Part shown: positions 10,214 through 21,859 of the stretch, in pieces
How positions within the stretch are numbered: position 1 is the stretch's first letter
Layout of the letters: every line of letters begins with the position of its first letter
Source of the DNA: Aureobasidium sp. EXF-3400
Lineage: Eukaryota > Ascomycota > Dothideomycetes > Dothideales > Saccotheciaceae
NCBI GenBank assembly: GCA_024195585.1
Contig: SWBL01000125.1
Span: 62,001-126,000, forward strand
Reading direction: 5' to 3'
Length of the DNA stretch: 64,000 nucleotides
Program-made: the position numbers and the translations under genes
The notes under the pieces: model-generated
The model's database searches: none
Seen by the model: the letters and a program-made list of their open reading frames with translations, nothing else
What the model was told of the DNA's origin: nothing

Positions 10214-12416
10214 ATGGGTCAGGCTGCGTCCTCAGCGACGCCCTCGCCGGCCTCGCCGCCCACGAGGCCTACCGATGCCCACACTGCTCGCCGCGAGTCC
10301 TTCTGGCGCCGCTCGCTGACTCCCTCTGCCGTCCTCGCCCCCGACAACCACCACACCGACCATCACGGCATCCGTCCACATTCTTCGTCCCGCCGACCCT
10401 CACCCAGTCCACATCCACATCCGCGTCCGCGCCCACGAGCCGTCCGCTCATCGTCCATTCATAGGCTCTCCCAGATGCTCCGCTCGTCCAATCCTAGCCC
10501 CGACCACGCAGAAGACGTACACTCCGGCCTGCATCGCCCTTCACGCTTGCAGCGTGCTCGCACTTCGCTCCACAACTTTGGATCTCGCCATTCCCCCTTC
10601 TCACGTCCTGCGCAAATCTCTCGCTCACAGACGGACGATTTTGGTTATGCCTATCCACATGTCGAGCTCAGTTTCGACAACTTTGAGCTCAATCTGGATC
10701 TTGCTACTTCGGATCCCGAACCACGCATCCCTTCGTCGCCTTCCAGCTTCCGGCTTCCAACCTCTCTCTCGGAACGTCTGTCTGCCCTTCGTTCTGACAG
10801 ATCGTCACGAAGTCCTCTTACTCCGAGGCTCACTCCTATGGATCCGCCTGAGATTCGACCGACCTTAGAGTCTGAGCCATCCCAAGCATGGACATCTGCT
10901 GCTGCCTCACAAGAGTCCCCTGTGCTGGGTGCCACAGCTGCGAGGCCAAGAACAGAAGGAGAAGGACAGGTAAGAGCTGGGGAAGACAATACAGCTTTGA
11001 TATCTCGCATCCTGTCAGTTGCCGCTGCTACCACAGCTGCCACTCTGCTTGACGGCGATCAGGAAGCAATCGCCGAGGCTCATAGCGTGAGCGGCGACGG
11101 TACTTTCAGCAACTTTCTTCAGTCTTTGGAAAGTGGCCGTTTGGCATCAGCTCTCAGACAAGGGGGCCAAACTTCGGCCAATGCACCACTCAACTTCTTT
11201 CGAATGTTTCGTTTTGGTTCGGCGAGAGATGTTTCTAACGATGCCAACGACCCGTCGTCTGCTCAGCCCGCTGGTCCCGATGGACGTATGGTTCCAGTCA
11301 TCATCGTGGGTATCCGCTCGGTGAACCAAACAACCGCGAATGGTGCTCAGGATGCTGCCATGCCGCCGTTCCTGGACGCCCTGTCCGCTCTACCAAGACC
11401 ACCGTTCAACGGCGAGAGTGACAGTATCGACCATATTCTGGATCCGTCGCCAACGCATCGTTTCAGTCATCGTCGGCGAGCTTCCATGGGTGGTCTCTCC
11501 AACTTCCCTGCTGCATACGACTCCCAACGTCACTCGTCGACCCCTGATCGTGCACGCTCGCGCTCCATCAACACATCTCGCCAACCTTTGAGCCCTGCTT
11601 TGTCACGCGTGAGCTCGGCCAATTCTGCCATCCCGCCTCAACGTCCTCCTTCCAGCCGGTCGAACTCAAATTACTCTGATCGTCGTGAGAGCATCATCCG
11701 GACCACTACCACGACCACAACCCTTGAAACCACGGCAGAAAATGTCCCATTACGACCTCGTCCGCATCGACCACGCCGACTTAGCGAATCTGATTATGGT
11801 CACCGTGGTTATTCTTCCCGGCGTAATGGTTTCGTTGAACCTGACAATGCGCCTGGCGAGAATACCCGTAGTTGGATCATCTATGTCCTTGGTGGCAGTT
11901 ACCCCGAAAATCATCCCATCATTACAACTCCAAGTCTTTATACCGATTCGCCCACCTATGAAGACATGATGCTGTTGTCGGCCCTTCTGGGTCCTGCCAA
12001 GCCTCCTGTGGCTAGTGAGCAAGATGTTGCCGATGCTCCGGGCATTTTCAAAATCCAGAGTACAGAAGGCTCACTTGTTGCTGTTGCGCTCGAAGGCGAG
12101 GACAGGATTGCCTTGACCTCTGAGCAGCGTTGTCTCGTGTGTCTCTGTGACTTTGAGCATGACGAGGATGCAAGACGCCTCGTCAAATGTAACCATCTCT
12201 TCCACAAGGAGTGTATAGATCAGGTATGTTGATATGAGTGTTGTGTGATTGGACCTCTGGCTGACTGTAGTTCGATAGTGGCTTACCAAGGGTCGGAATT
12301 CTTGTCCACTGTGTAGAGGGCAAGGTGTCGATGAGAAGGAGAAGCCCTCTACTGACGACACTCCAACTCCCGCGACTGCGGAGCCTTCTACCCTAGACAC
12401 CTCCGTCACTGTTTGA
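10214..12416 (+). CDS. RING-H2 E3 ligase, N-myristoylation-like start
   Basis: Probable membrane-associated E3 ubiquitin ligase, 715 aa, exons 10214-12223 and 12279-12416 (55-nt intron inside the RING). I start at MGQAASS rather than seven codons upstream, because Gly2 and Ser6 fit the N-myristoylation consensus. Residues 5-550 are low-complexity, rich in Ser, Arg, Pro and His, with no fold I recognise. The RING-H2 domain is near the C-terminus: Cys640, Cys643, Cys659, His661, His664, Cys667, Cys679 and Cys682, with the E2-contact Trp671 right after the splice. The tail is acidic and Thr/Pro-rich. The layout of disordered arm plus C-terminal RING-H2 is common in fungi; targets cannot be inferred. 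Confidence 0.85.
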
Positions 12417-15400
12417 TGATTACTCACTCGCTCGTCGTCTTTGGCATACAGTGTCACGTCTTCTCGACAACCAAAACGCTTTCATGTTCATGTTTTGGCG
12501 GCCATATCATGCTCCCGCCACTCCCACCATCACTTACGAATCGTCCACGAATTTCCTTTCTTCTTCTAATGTCCATCAGCATATCCACCGGCGTCTGAGC
12601 GTTGCATACTTTTTCCTCGCCTGAGTCGGCGCTTCCTTTCATTGTTCATCATAGCCAGCGCAATCGAGGGCACGTTCCTTCGCTTCATGTTGTCCCTTTT
12701 TCGGATTCTATATCGTTGCCAACGCTGGATCAGTCCTGGAACACAAGGTGGTTAGGAAGGCAACTGTGAATAACTAGTCTATAAATACAGTTCGAATTCA
12801 AGAGAGCCGATGCCTCTGGTTTTGCAATCGTCTACATAAACTCACGTACGCCATGTTTACCGAGCCCTAATCCAACATGACGCCGGAAGACTATGGGTTG
12901 GTAGTTGACGGCAGCGAGCAGCCTCACCCCATGACCGACTCCTTCTGCATTGCCCATGTGGACTAGCCATGAATCGAGCACGACTGGTCATACATACCAC
13001 CGACGAGCCTTGCAGCGCTATAATTGTGAACCTTGTCTTCTGACTGCATGAGAAAAGCGTGTGTCTATGCAGGAGCGATGGAGGCCGCTCACTTGATTCG
13101 TGCTAGGCAGATTGCTCTTACGATGCATCATCGCACACATGGAACCCTGCTGCTCTTGCTGACAGTGGCTGAGCACTCAAGGAACCACATCATCTCCGGG
13201 TATTGTATTCATCGAGGTCCATCATTGGTGTATTACCATTCTGTATCGCCACAATGTAGCCATGAAACACGAGCTGGGATGGGGAATGCTCGGTCGACAC
13301 GATGCGGTGCGTATGTCACAGATATTCCTTGACGTCGACGCACATGGATGATCAGGATATACCCTGGATATGCATTTCCTTGATCCGTGCATGGGCGACG
13401 CGCAAGGCACATTTTCTCCGGAGGACTGTCCCTGCGGCTGAGTAGTTGAATAGCAAATTATGATGTGACGATGGTGCATCTCTTAGGCTAAGAGTCCTGA
13501 GACTCGAAGCTCGATGGTACTTTCCATATCATGCTGGCTGATCCTTCGCGATCGACAATTCTGTAAGAGGCGTTCTTCAGCGGCGGCTAAACAGAACATG
13601 GACCAGTTGGAAACGTGGCTCTACCTGCTGGTTCACGCAGGATCTTCAGCACATTGGGCATCTTTGCGCAATCGCATGAGAATTCCCGTCAATGAAGGCT
13701 TGCGAATGATCGCCCGAGCCTCCCTGTTTGTTCATCAATTAGCACCTCTGGACCATTTTACTTTGGCTGGTGCGACAGAACTTCAGGCGCCTCGAGTGAA
13801 CTCTCAACGGAAAAACTCATGCACCCAGACCAATCAGATAATTGCAAAAATGTCTAATCCTGCAAGGGAAAAGCAATCCTCCCAGCAATTCATCCCCCCC
13901 TAGGATCTCTAGATGCAGCGCTATTTGCTGTGGGTACCGTGACAGCCCACAATCAACACTGCGACAGCCGTCCCGTCAACAACGGTGGAAAACCAAGCCC
14001 GGGCGCCGACCTACTCCATGAACAAGTCAAACACCAAGCACCACTGCACCAGGCAGGGGAACGGCTACCTGCGGAGAGGAAATATGACATGACATGGCAG
14101 ATCCCGAACAACAGGCACCTTTCTCGAACTAGCAAAGCGACTTCCAAGATCTTTGGTGCGGAAATGTTTAGGATAACGAGGGTTGATCCCTTGTCGCTCG
14201 CTGCACGTGTATGACCCACTAATCTTGCACTTTAATGCCAAAGCCACCTTCCGCTTCAGGGAAATGAATTGCCATATCGTTGTGCTATACAGAATGATAT
14301 ACCACCAACCATGGATAAAGAGAAAGCGAAACAAGTCAGCGTGGCTGGGGATCGCCGGCCACGAGGATTTGATCCTTCGATCTGATACGCAATCTCTAAA
14401 GAAAGGAAAAAAGCGGTGCTTCTGCCGAACATCGACGGCTCAAATCCTTGGAGGAGCTTGACTTGACCATCACGTCACCTCACGTTGAAGCAGTGGAAAT
14501 AACGCCGACTAAGAACTTCGGAGACCGCCTTACCATAACAAGGTAAGGGTTCGGGATCGCAAAGATATGCCCTCGATGATGATGATGGCACCGATTGACG
14601 GCGACAGTGGATAGGTAGATATGAGACATGCGCAAGCTTTAACTCTTACGTCGAAACCCGTTGTTAGGCACGGAGCATTTTGGTGCCCAGGAACCGAAGC
14701 GTATTCACGTAATTGTCGAGTACATGTCTTCTCCGTACCTTCGTTCGGCTGTCGGTGTCGTGTTAGATTGCTTTCACATGCCCGGCCGAGGCCAGGGCTC
14801 CCGGTGGTGGAGAAGGAGAGCTGGGCTGTCGTTCCTGCCAGCGAGATTGGTTTGCGAACGCGAAGGGTGTACACGATTCAGGCGGACCTCAATCAGCCAC
14901 GGACGGTGGACATACCGTGATCCGGTGTGCGGCATCTGGCAGCAAAAGAATACCTGCCCGATCTGTCCGGCCTAAGACGTGCCCACTACTCCGTACTCAG
15001 GGGACTTGTAGGGATGCTCCGTACTGTAGCTGCAAGCAATGGGAATGATTACCCTGAAGTAGATCAACGCGTACATGGAAAGAACTAGACGGCCCACTCC
15101 TGGGCAGGCGCAGTTCTATTGAGAGACAGCGGCTGCAGCAACACACCGACCGGGGCCGCCGTGTCCTGTCGCAAAAGCTAAATCGGCGCGATAGGTAGGT
15201 TCTCCTCCACCAGCATCCTATGGTGGTCGGAAGTTGCCTTGGGGGAGGCGGTAGTCGTTCATCAAAAAATCTCCCGGCTTGCACGTCCAAGCTTCGAGAG
15301 ATGCGCCATCAAGTCGATCAAGCCGTTTGGCCATGATGCTCTGGAAGCTCATTCTTTGCCGTTGTCTCGTGGGCCAGGAGCTCAAAAACAGTTGACATCT

Positions 15401-16388
15401 GAAACGGGGCTTTCCTGCATACAGTGTGCGCTAAATCGTGCCTCTTTTCCCCTCGCACAAGAAGAGGGAGGCTTGCATCGAGCGTTTCCTTGCCGGTCTC
15501 AGTTCGCACGCCGAACATCCTTTCTCTTCCTTCTCATTGTGCGCGACAGCCCCAACCACTGTGTGACGCCGACTCCAGCACCTCTAATCATCTATCCTGC
15601 AGATCATCGCCCGGGTTTTGTGGCCAGTGTCCGTCACTAGGTACAGACTACGATCATCAAAGCATCCATCCCTGCCGTGTAGTGCGTCAAGGACCGACAT
15701 ATCATCAGCACACATAATTTTTACCCAAACAAAAACCTGGACCCCATTGGCTCTAAACACAGTTAGTCCCGGCCCTGGTTTTTCTCCCTTCAGGACTTTT
15801 CTCTCACACAACCACTCAAATGAAGACACTACTTCTCGGCTCTTGATACCACTCAGCTCTTACCACTCAGTCGTTAGCTCTGATCTTTCTTCTCACGCGC
15901 GCTGAGACCATTCCTTGGCCAAGGTGCTGGAATTCCCATCCCCGCACCCAATTAATATCGGTGATCGGTCCAACTCAGCCGGGACTGTCAGCAGCTCTTT
16001 CCTTCGTCGAGCTGTTCTTTTGCAACGAGTATAGTCTGGTCTACCTCGCTTTGTGGACGTACTCCCGCCTTGGCTCCTACGGGGTAAACAGACCGGACCA
16101 CATAACCAACATCTGAAGCTCTTCTGGATCCACTGTGCTGTCCTCTCATTCAGAAGACCCATTCAACAATCTAACCATCACAATATCGGACAGGACTTCC
16201 CAAAGGCCCTTGCTGTATATTCGTCTTCATACCAAATCCCGTCCCTCTGGTTCGTCCCGTTTCCCTTGCAGTGGGATATCTACACAGCTCCGTTCCCAGT
16301 TCCCTGGTATCCTCCCGAGAAACTTTCCATGTTAGCGGCCTGAATCCATCCAACCATTGACCCAAACTATCGCGAAACTATCTGAGAC
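12417..16388. other. 4-kb gene desert upstream of Zn2Cys6 gene
   Basis: Nearly 4 kb without a supportable gene. Open frames up to about 130 codons occur on both strands but none shows a domain or splice-consistent extension. Base composition is mixed rather than AT-rich, so there is no clear sign of RIP-degraded transposons. A 7-bp hairpin (CCTTACC/GGTAAGG) lies at 14528-14548. From about 15400 to 16388 the sequence is pyrimidine-rich on the + strand, as in a long 5' leader of the transcription factor gene, and contains several upstream ATGs. Confidence 0.5.
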
Positions 16389-18688
16389 ATGGACAACCAC
16401 TACTATCGCATGGGAGCCGGATACTACCCGAATGGACAACCTATGATGCCCCCGGCAGGCATGCTGCCTGATGGAATCATGATGCCGGATGGCTATGTTC
16501 CAAGACTCTATCAGGTACCCTCTATCTCGCAAGAAACCCTCAACAGTTACTCCGACATCGAAGACCATAACCGTACGTCGGTGTCGCAACAAGGAGGGTC
16601 GCGTGGTGGGAAGAGGCGATCCGTTACAAGCGCGGATCACGTCAAACACCGCAGAACACGGAGTGGTTGCTTTACTTGCAGGCAGCGGAGAGTCAAGGTG
16701 AGGAGGTTGTACTAGTCGTGAAATTGACAAGTCACTAACCTCTTGAATAGTGCGATGAAGCTCACCCTATCTGTGAAAGATGTCGCAAAGGCAAGCGCGA
16801 CTGCCATTATCCCGAACCCACTACGGGATCATCAGCAAAGCCCTCCAAGGGCAACAGGAACAAGGGCTCCGCTGGCGAAGCCTCCAACTCATCTGGTGAA
16901 GAGTATGATATTATTGAAGCTGATAGACTTCCTTCCATTCCGGATGATGAGGAGATTGAAGAGGGCGCGTCAAGCTTATGTTCCAAGGAGGATCGCAAGC
17001 TATCTGATGCGTCTTCCAACTCAAGAGATCAAAGTCCTCTAGTCAAGAGCCCTGCGACTACAGACAGCTCCGTCGCATCAAGTCGTCCTAATACACGCCC
17101 GCAAATACCCCGCCAAAGCTCGAGGAAATCACTGAAGTCCAAGCAACCACCAAACAGCAAGTGGGCACATCTACCAAAGGATGTCAAGTTCTACATGACC
17201 TATCACCGGGAAAATTTGACGCACCAACACTATGCTATGAAATATGACTGCGGAGACTTTTTGAAGACAACATTTCTGGAAATAGCACTAGGATACGAAC
17301 CACTCCTCTATGCTATCACTGCATTCTCTGCTTATCACCACACTTTGATGAAGCCAGAGGGCAAGCTTTCGAATTTCCTAGGCTACTACAACAAATCAGT
17401 CTCGTTACTACGTCACTCTCTGGAGAGGAGTCCACGGCACACCGTAGCCACGCTGCTCACCATCCTGCAGCTAGCCACGTTTGAAGAGTTCTTGGGAGAC
17501 TGGGTCAATCTCATGGGTCACCAAAGGGCTGCTTACGAGATTCTCACCGAGCTGTTTACACCACAAACCATCATGCAAAGCGAAACACACCGCAAGATCA
17601 TTTCGTGGTACATCCGATTCGACCTCTTTGCCGGGTTCATGCATGGATACGGAATGGTTCTGTCTCGTGACTGGCATGTGGCGTGCATGGAGTTTTATGT
17701 TCGACAAGCTAGGGATAAGCCTCGTGACCTGGGGTCTCTGTTCGAGGAGAAGTTTGCACGGTCAAGACTGCTGGCAACGGACATATCGCTACTATTTGCG
17801 CGAGGCAAAACGGAAGGTCCGAGCCAAGAACTCATCATGGATATGGGCAAATTGACTGCTCAACTGGAGGATTACGCTCACGAACTGGAGAACGCCTTCA
17901 AGGACACACGGACATATGTCAAAGAATTTCCGAATGCACCAAAAGGGGAATGGGATGATGTAGTTGGCTCGACAGATCCCGAATTCCTGTGGGCAGGGGA
18001 GCTCTTTACTTGGAATTTCATCCTGATCGACTTTTGGGCCATCCATCTGCTGTTCAAATCGCAGATTGCTCAGTTCGACCCCACGGTTGGCGGAGAAGAG
18101 GTTGTGGCGACGGCAACCAAGGTATGCAAGATGTTCGAGGCGCTGCAGTATTGTGGAGAGGATTCGACCGCCATGATTCTGGGCGCGCAAGCAAGTCTGG
18201 GTATGGCTGCAGCATGCATGCCAAAGGATCAACGACACACCATGTGGTGCCGCAATAAGTATGCTCTGATCGAGCAATGCGGGTAAGTGCTTGAGAGCTT
18301 TGTTTCAAAGACATGTTGTACACAGGCAGACGCACAAGGCTAACACACACGAAACAGTTACATCTATCCTGCCGCTCTGCGACAACGTATGACTGGCGTC
18401 TGGGGCGCCGACGTGATGCGTTGGTGGCTTCCCAACGACGAAGGCTACTACCCAATCCTCCAAGCCGTTCGCGAATTCATCGACTACCGCGCGCGGGTGC
18501 CGCAAGACAATGTGCAGTCTGACCTGCGCGACATGAAGGGTCTGTTCAAAGCATTGCAATTGGACGATACCGATTCCAAAAAGAGCGCGGGCAGTGCAGG
18601 AGGCACAGACTCATCTAGTCCGTTCGACTTTGAGGCTGCTGGGAGTAGTATGCCGTGGGAGAGCAGTCCGGAGATGAGTTGGCCCTGA
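16389..18688 (+). CDS. Zn2Cys6 transcription factor, Fungal_trans_2 type
   Basis: Fungal-specific nuclear regulator, 723 aa, exons 16389-16697, 16751-18282 and 18358-18688. The binuclear zinc cluster is complete: Cys94, 97, 104, 111, 114 and 121 (CX2CX6CX6CX2CX6C). The first intron falls exactly between the second and third Cys, a frequent intron position in this family. A basic run (KRRSVTS to KHRRTR) precedes it. A Ser-rich acidic linker (about 125-255) follows. The rest is the helical regulatory domain beginning near KDVKFYMTYHRENLTHQHY and running through LLTILQLATFEEFLGDW, as in the Fungal_trans_2 group. The C-terminus has an acidic Ser-rich tail that may activate transcription. Targets are unknown. 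The long upstream desert suggests complex control of this gene. Confidence 0.9.
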
Positions 18689-19593
18689 AGAATCATCGAA
18701 ATAGGAAGCTCTATAGTTCAAGACGGCTGGCGTGTCAGCGTGCGCGAGATATATTTAATGATCCAAAAGCCGTGATTTGAAGACGACTCTCTACTCTATA
18801 CACCTGTCAAGTGCACATGTGCCAGGCGGAAGTTGTCCGAGCAAAAAGTCGGACCCACTCGAATGATGACCACGAAGCACACACGTAAAAGCAAAACCTC
18901 GTGCAAATCCATGTAGCGAGATAACTCAGCATTGTCCGTTGATGGCAAAGACGGCACAAAAGCAAGATCAACATGAACGAGTGGCTCGGACCGCATGAAA
19001 TCAATGCATCATATACATCTTGCAAGTTGCAACTCCCTTCCTTGCTTCGTCGTTTCTTCTACGGCTAATTGCAGAATCCCGAACAATTGGTAACGTAAGT
19101 GGTTGGCATGAATGGCGAGTTTGTATGCTTGTTACAGACTAAGACTTTGTTTCCCTGTTGCGGAGAGATTTGGCTAATAAAGACAAAAGGCGCAAGGCGC
19201 TCACATAAGGAAAGTGACGCCATAAACGTGAAGGTTGTCAAAGCTGGCCGAGTCATGTTCTCCTACTATACTTGATCCTTGTTGCGGAGCCGAAATTTGG
19301 TAACACGCAATCTAGAAGGAGTGACCGTCAAAAAGGCTTGGCATCGAGAAAGGTCCGTGGAGCATTGAATTGATTGAAGTGGTATCCAGAAGCGAAGCGA
19401 AGCTTTGCAAGAAAGAAACAAGCGTGGAATCAATAAGAAGAAAATGAAGAAAGCAGTGACGACAATGTCAAGGCGTAGCGAGATTCTAGTATCATAAAGA
19501 TTGAGGATTGTCAGGATAAGGAGGACGAAGCTCGGTTGGGATGGATTAAGCAGAGTCGCGGGCTCTACGGTAACTGGCCTGAGAAGAAGGGAA
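18689..19593. other. Intergenic region between facing 3' ends
   Basis: About 900 bases between the 3' ends of the Zn2Cys6 gene and the BAR gene. No coding sequence or repeat recognised; the short ATG frames on the minus strand show no protein-like composition. Confidence 0.5.
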
Positions 19594-20632
19594 TCAGAAT
19601 TGGGTGACTTGGATTGAGGGAGGGGTGGAGCGGGCAGACGATACCTCCTGATCGAGCTGCAGCTGGTCGACCTCGGGAGCCAGCTCTGACAGAATCTCGT
19701 AGGCGCGTTTGTGGAACTCTAGCTGGGCGGCAATCAACTCGGCGAGGTTCTTGAGGGGCTCGGGTGTGTCGAGGACATTCTTCATGACGCCGACGGCTTC
19801 CTCGGTCTGGTTGACAAAGTCGTCCTCGGCCTTCTCGATCTCAGCGCGCTGGGCTTCGGTGTAGTTTTCCTCGCCGTGGGACTGGGCCTTGTTGTTGTTG
19901 AAGGGGTTGTTAATGCCCTTGACACGAGCCTTGGTGGCATCGAGGTTGAGGCGGGCGTTCTCGACGTTCTTGCGGGCGCGTTGAGCGAACTGCAGGTTGG
20001 TGTTGAGGGTAGCACTCCAGCCTGCGAGGAAGCGTTGCTGGATGCGCTCGTCTTGGGTCAAGCGGGCCTCACCAACTCTCTCCTCGGCGACAGCGTACTT
20101 CTCGAGGGCCTGAGCAAGCGAGTCATCAGCACCAGCACCACGAACGTCACTCTGATGCAGCAGCTGGCTACCGGCCAGGGAAGCGCGGGCGATGGCGTGG
20201 TTGAAGGTCTTGGGTTGGGGCTTTGCTTGGGGAGTAGCGGTGAAGGCAGCCTGGGCCTCGGCGGTCGAAGTTGCGCGCGATAAGAGCTGGACCTTCTCGG
20301 AGACGTTCTTGGACAGATCGGTGAAGGACTCGCGGATGTTGGGAGGGTAGTCGTATGCTTCGTTGGTGTACTGCGATGTGACGGACAGCAGCTTCTGGTG
20401 GACAAGCTTCAAGGCATCGACACGCTTCTCGAGCTCAATGTAGTCTGGAGGCAACTCGGTCTTGTCTTCGGTCTGGCCAAACTGTTCCTTGACATACTGC
20501 TGGGTGCGAGCTGCAAAGGGAGTGAAGGATGCACTGCCCGAGTAAGCCTCGTGTTCAAACTGAGTAGAGGGGGGTGACGCAGCATTACCCGATGTTGCCG
20601 ATGTTCTTGCCGAATGCTGCAAACTTGTCCAT
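19594..20632 (-). CDS. gvp36: BAR-domain protein Gvp36-like
   Basis: Membrane-curvature protein of the Golgi/endocytic pathway, 327 aa, exons 20632-20589 (44 nt) and 20533-19594. The first exon encodes MDKFAAFGKNIGNIG and joins to ASFTPFAAR, restoring the usual N-terminus with its amphipathic helix. The intron is 55 nt with a GTAATG donor. The BAR core is visible as long charged helices: EKRVDALKLVHQKLLSVTSQY, YPPNIRESFTDL, TQDERIQQRFLAGW and AQLEFHKRAYEILSEL. These closely follow the Gvp36 family of filamentous fungi. The gene starts 189 bp from the divergent histidinol-phosphatase gene, so they share a promoter region. High confidence in the family and the small first exon. Confidence 0.88.
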
Positions 20633-20821
20633 GATGGCGGTCGATAGTATTCAACAGGTCTTGTGAGTGGATGCGAGATGATGTGTTGGTCAATAGTTGA
20701 TTGTTTCGCACCATGTGAAGGAGCTCCTGGACCCTCCCCGTTGCCAAGGCTCTCACATGAAGACCACGAGTGCGCCTTCCCAAACCTTGACCACCCTTCA
20801 CTCTATGTTAGCACCATCAAC

Positions 20822-21773
20822 ATGCCGCATTCTCACCACTCCCACTCGGGCCAGTTCTGCGGCCATGCAACAGGCACTCTCGAAGAAATGGTCCAGCAGG
20901 CTATTTCGCTTCACATGGACACTTTTGCTCTGACTGAGCACATTCCCCGCCATGCTGCTGATCTTTATCCCGAGGAGACCGATCCCAAACTACTCGTCGA
21001 CCTGTTCGATGCATACTATCCTGAAGCTTTGCGTTTGCGTGAAAAGTATGCCTCACAAATCAACATTCTGATTGGCTTCGAATCCGAGTGGATCCGTCCC
21101 GAGTCCTATACCATCATCAAAGACTTGCTCACCCGCTACAAGTTCGACTTGTTTGTCGGAAGCATTCACCATGTCCACACCAGGCCAATTGACTACGATC
21201 ACGACATGTACTACGAGGCCAGGCAGATCGCTGGTGGCTCTGACGAAGACGTCTTTGCTGCTTTCTTTGACGAGCAATACGATATGCTCAAAACCCTAAC
21301 TCCCCCTCTGGTTGGTCACTTTGATCTCATCAGACTGAAGAGCGATGATCCTGAACGCAACTGGACTACTATGCCAACGGTCTGGGAGAAGATCGTCAGA
21401 AACCTCGACTTTGTCGCCAGCTATGGAGGCATCCTCGAGCTCAACTCTAGTGCGATTCGCAAGGGCATGTCTGAGCCATATCCCAAGGCTGAAATCTGCA
21501 AGGTCCACTATAATTGAAGCTTTTCCTTTCTGTATACATACTGACGTTTACTAGGAGTTCCTCAAGAAAGGAGGACGTTTCGCTCTTTCTGGCGACAGCC
21601 ATGCCACAAGTCAGGTAGGCCTTAACTTCTCAAAGGTACTGTCCTTCATCGAGAGCACTGGCATCGACCAAGTCTACGAGTTCACTTCCAAGACCGACAA
21701 CTCGTTCGATACATCATCTGTCAGATCTGTCTCCCTGGATCAGCTGAAGAAGCACAAATTCTTCGCTGCCTAA
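20822..21773 (+). CDS. his2: Histidinol-phosphatase (PHP family)
   Basis: Catalyses histidinol phosphate to histidinol, the penultimate part of histidine biosynthesis, in the cytosol. 299 aa, exons 20822-21502 and 21555-21773 (52-nt intron). The PHP-domain metal ligands are visible: the N-terminal HSHHSHSGQFCGHA cluster, the TEHIPRH motif, IGFESEW, VGSIHHVH, VGHFDLIR, LELNSS and, in the second exon, SGDSHATSQVG. Each corresponds to a metal-binding motif of the fungal His2/bacterial HisK-type PHP phosphatases. The frame is open upstream of 20822, but the His-rich motif normally starts a few residues after Met, so this ATG is preferred. Expression would be expected under general amino-acid control; I did not find a convincing TGACTC in the short promoter. 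Confidence 0.92.
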
Positions 21774-21859
21774 CTTTGACTCCAAAATTATGCTAAACCG
21801 AATGCATGTTCCAAGATTTTTGATGAAAAGGGGGTATCTTCCTTGACGCCATCCATAAC

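Noticed and set aside
13514..13903. 129-codon + strand frame in the gene desert
   Set aside because: No domain, signal or splice extension; composition like random frames nearby.
14341..14395. GGATTTGATCC-like sequence as a second tRNA-like element
   Set aside because: The box is one base short of the B-box spacing and no A-box lies upstream.
14528..14548. 7-bp hairpin CCTTACC/GGTAAGG in the gene desert
   Set aside because: Stem too short to be significant in 4 kb of sequence; no repeat or gene context.
19594..20622. BAR protein starting at a TTG codon in the longer frame
   Set aside because: A 44-nt ATG exon with a good splice pair restores the usual N-terminus, so the non-ATG extension is intron sequence.
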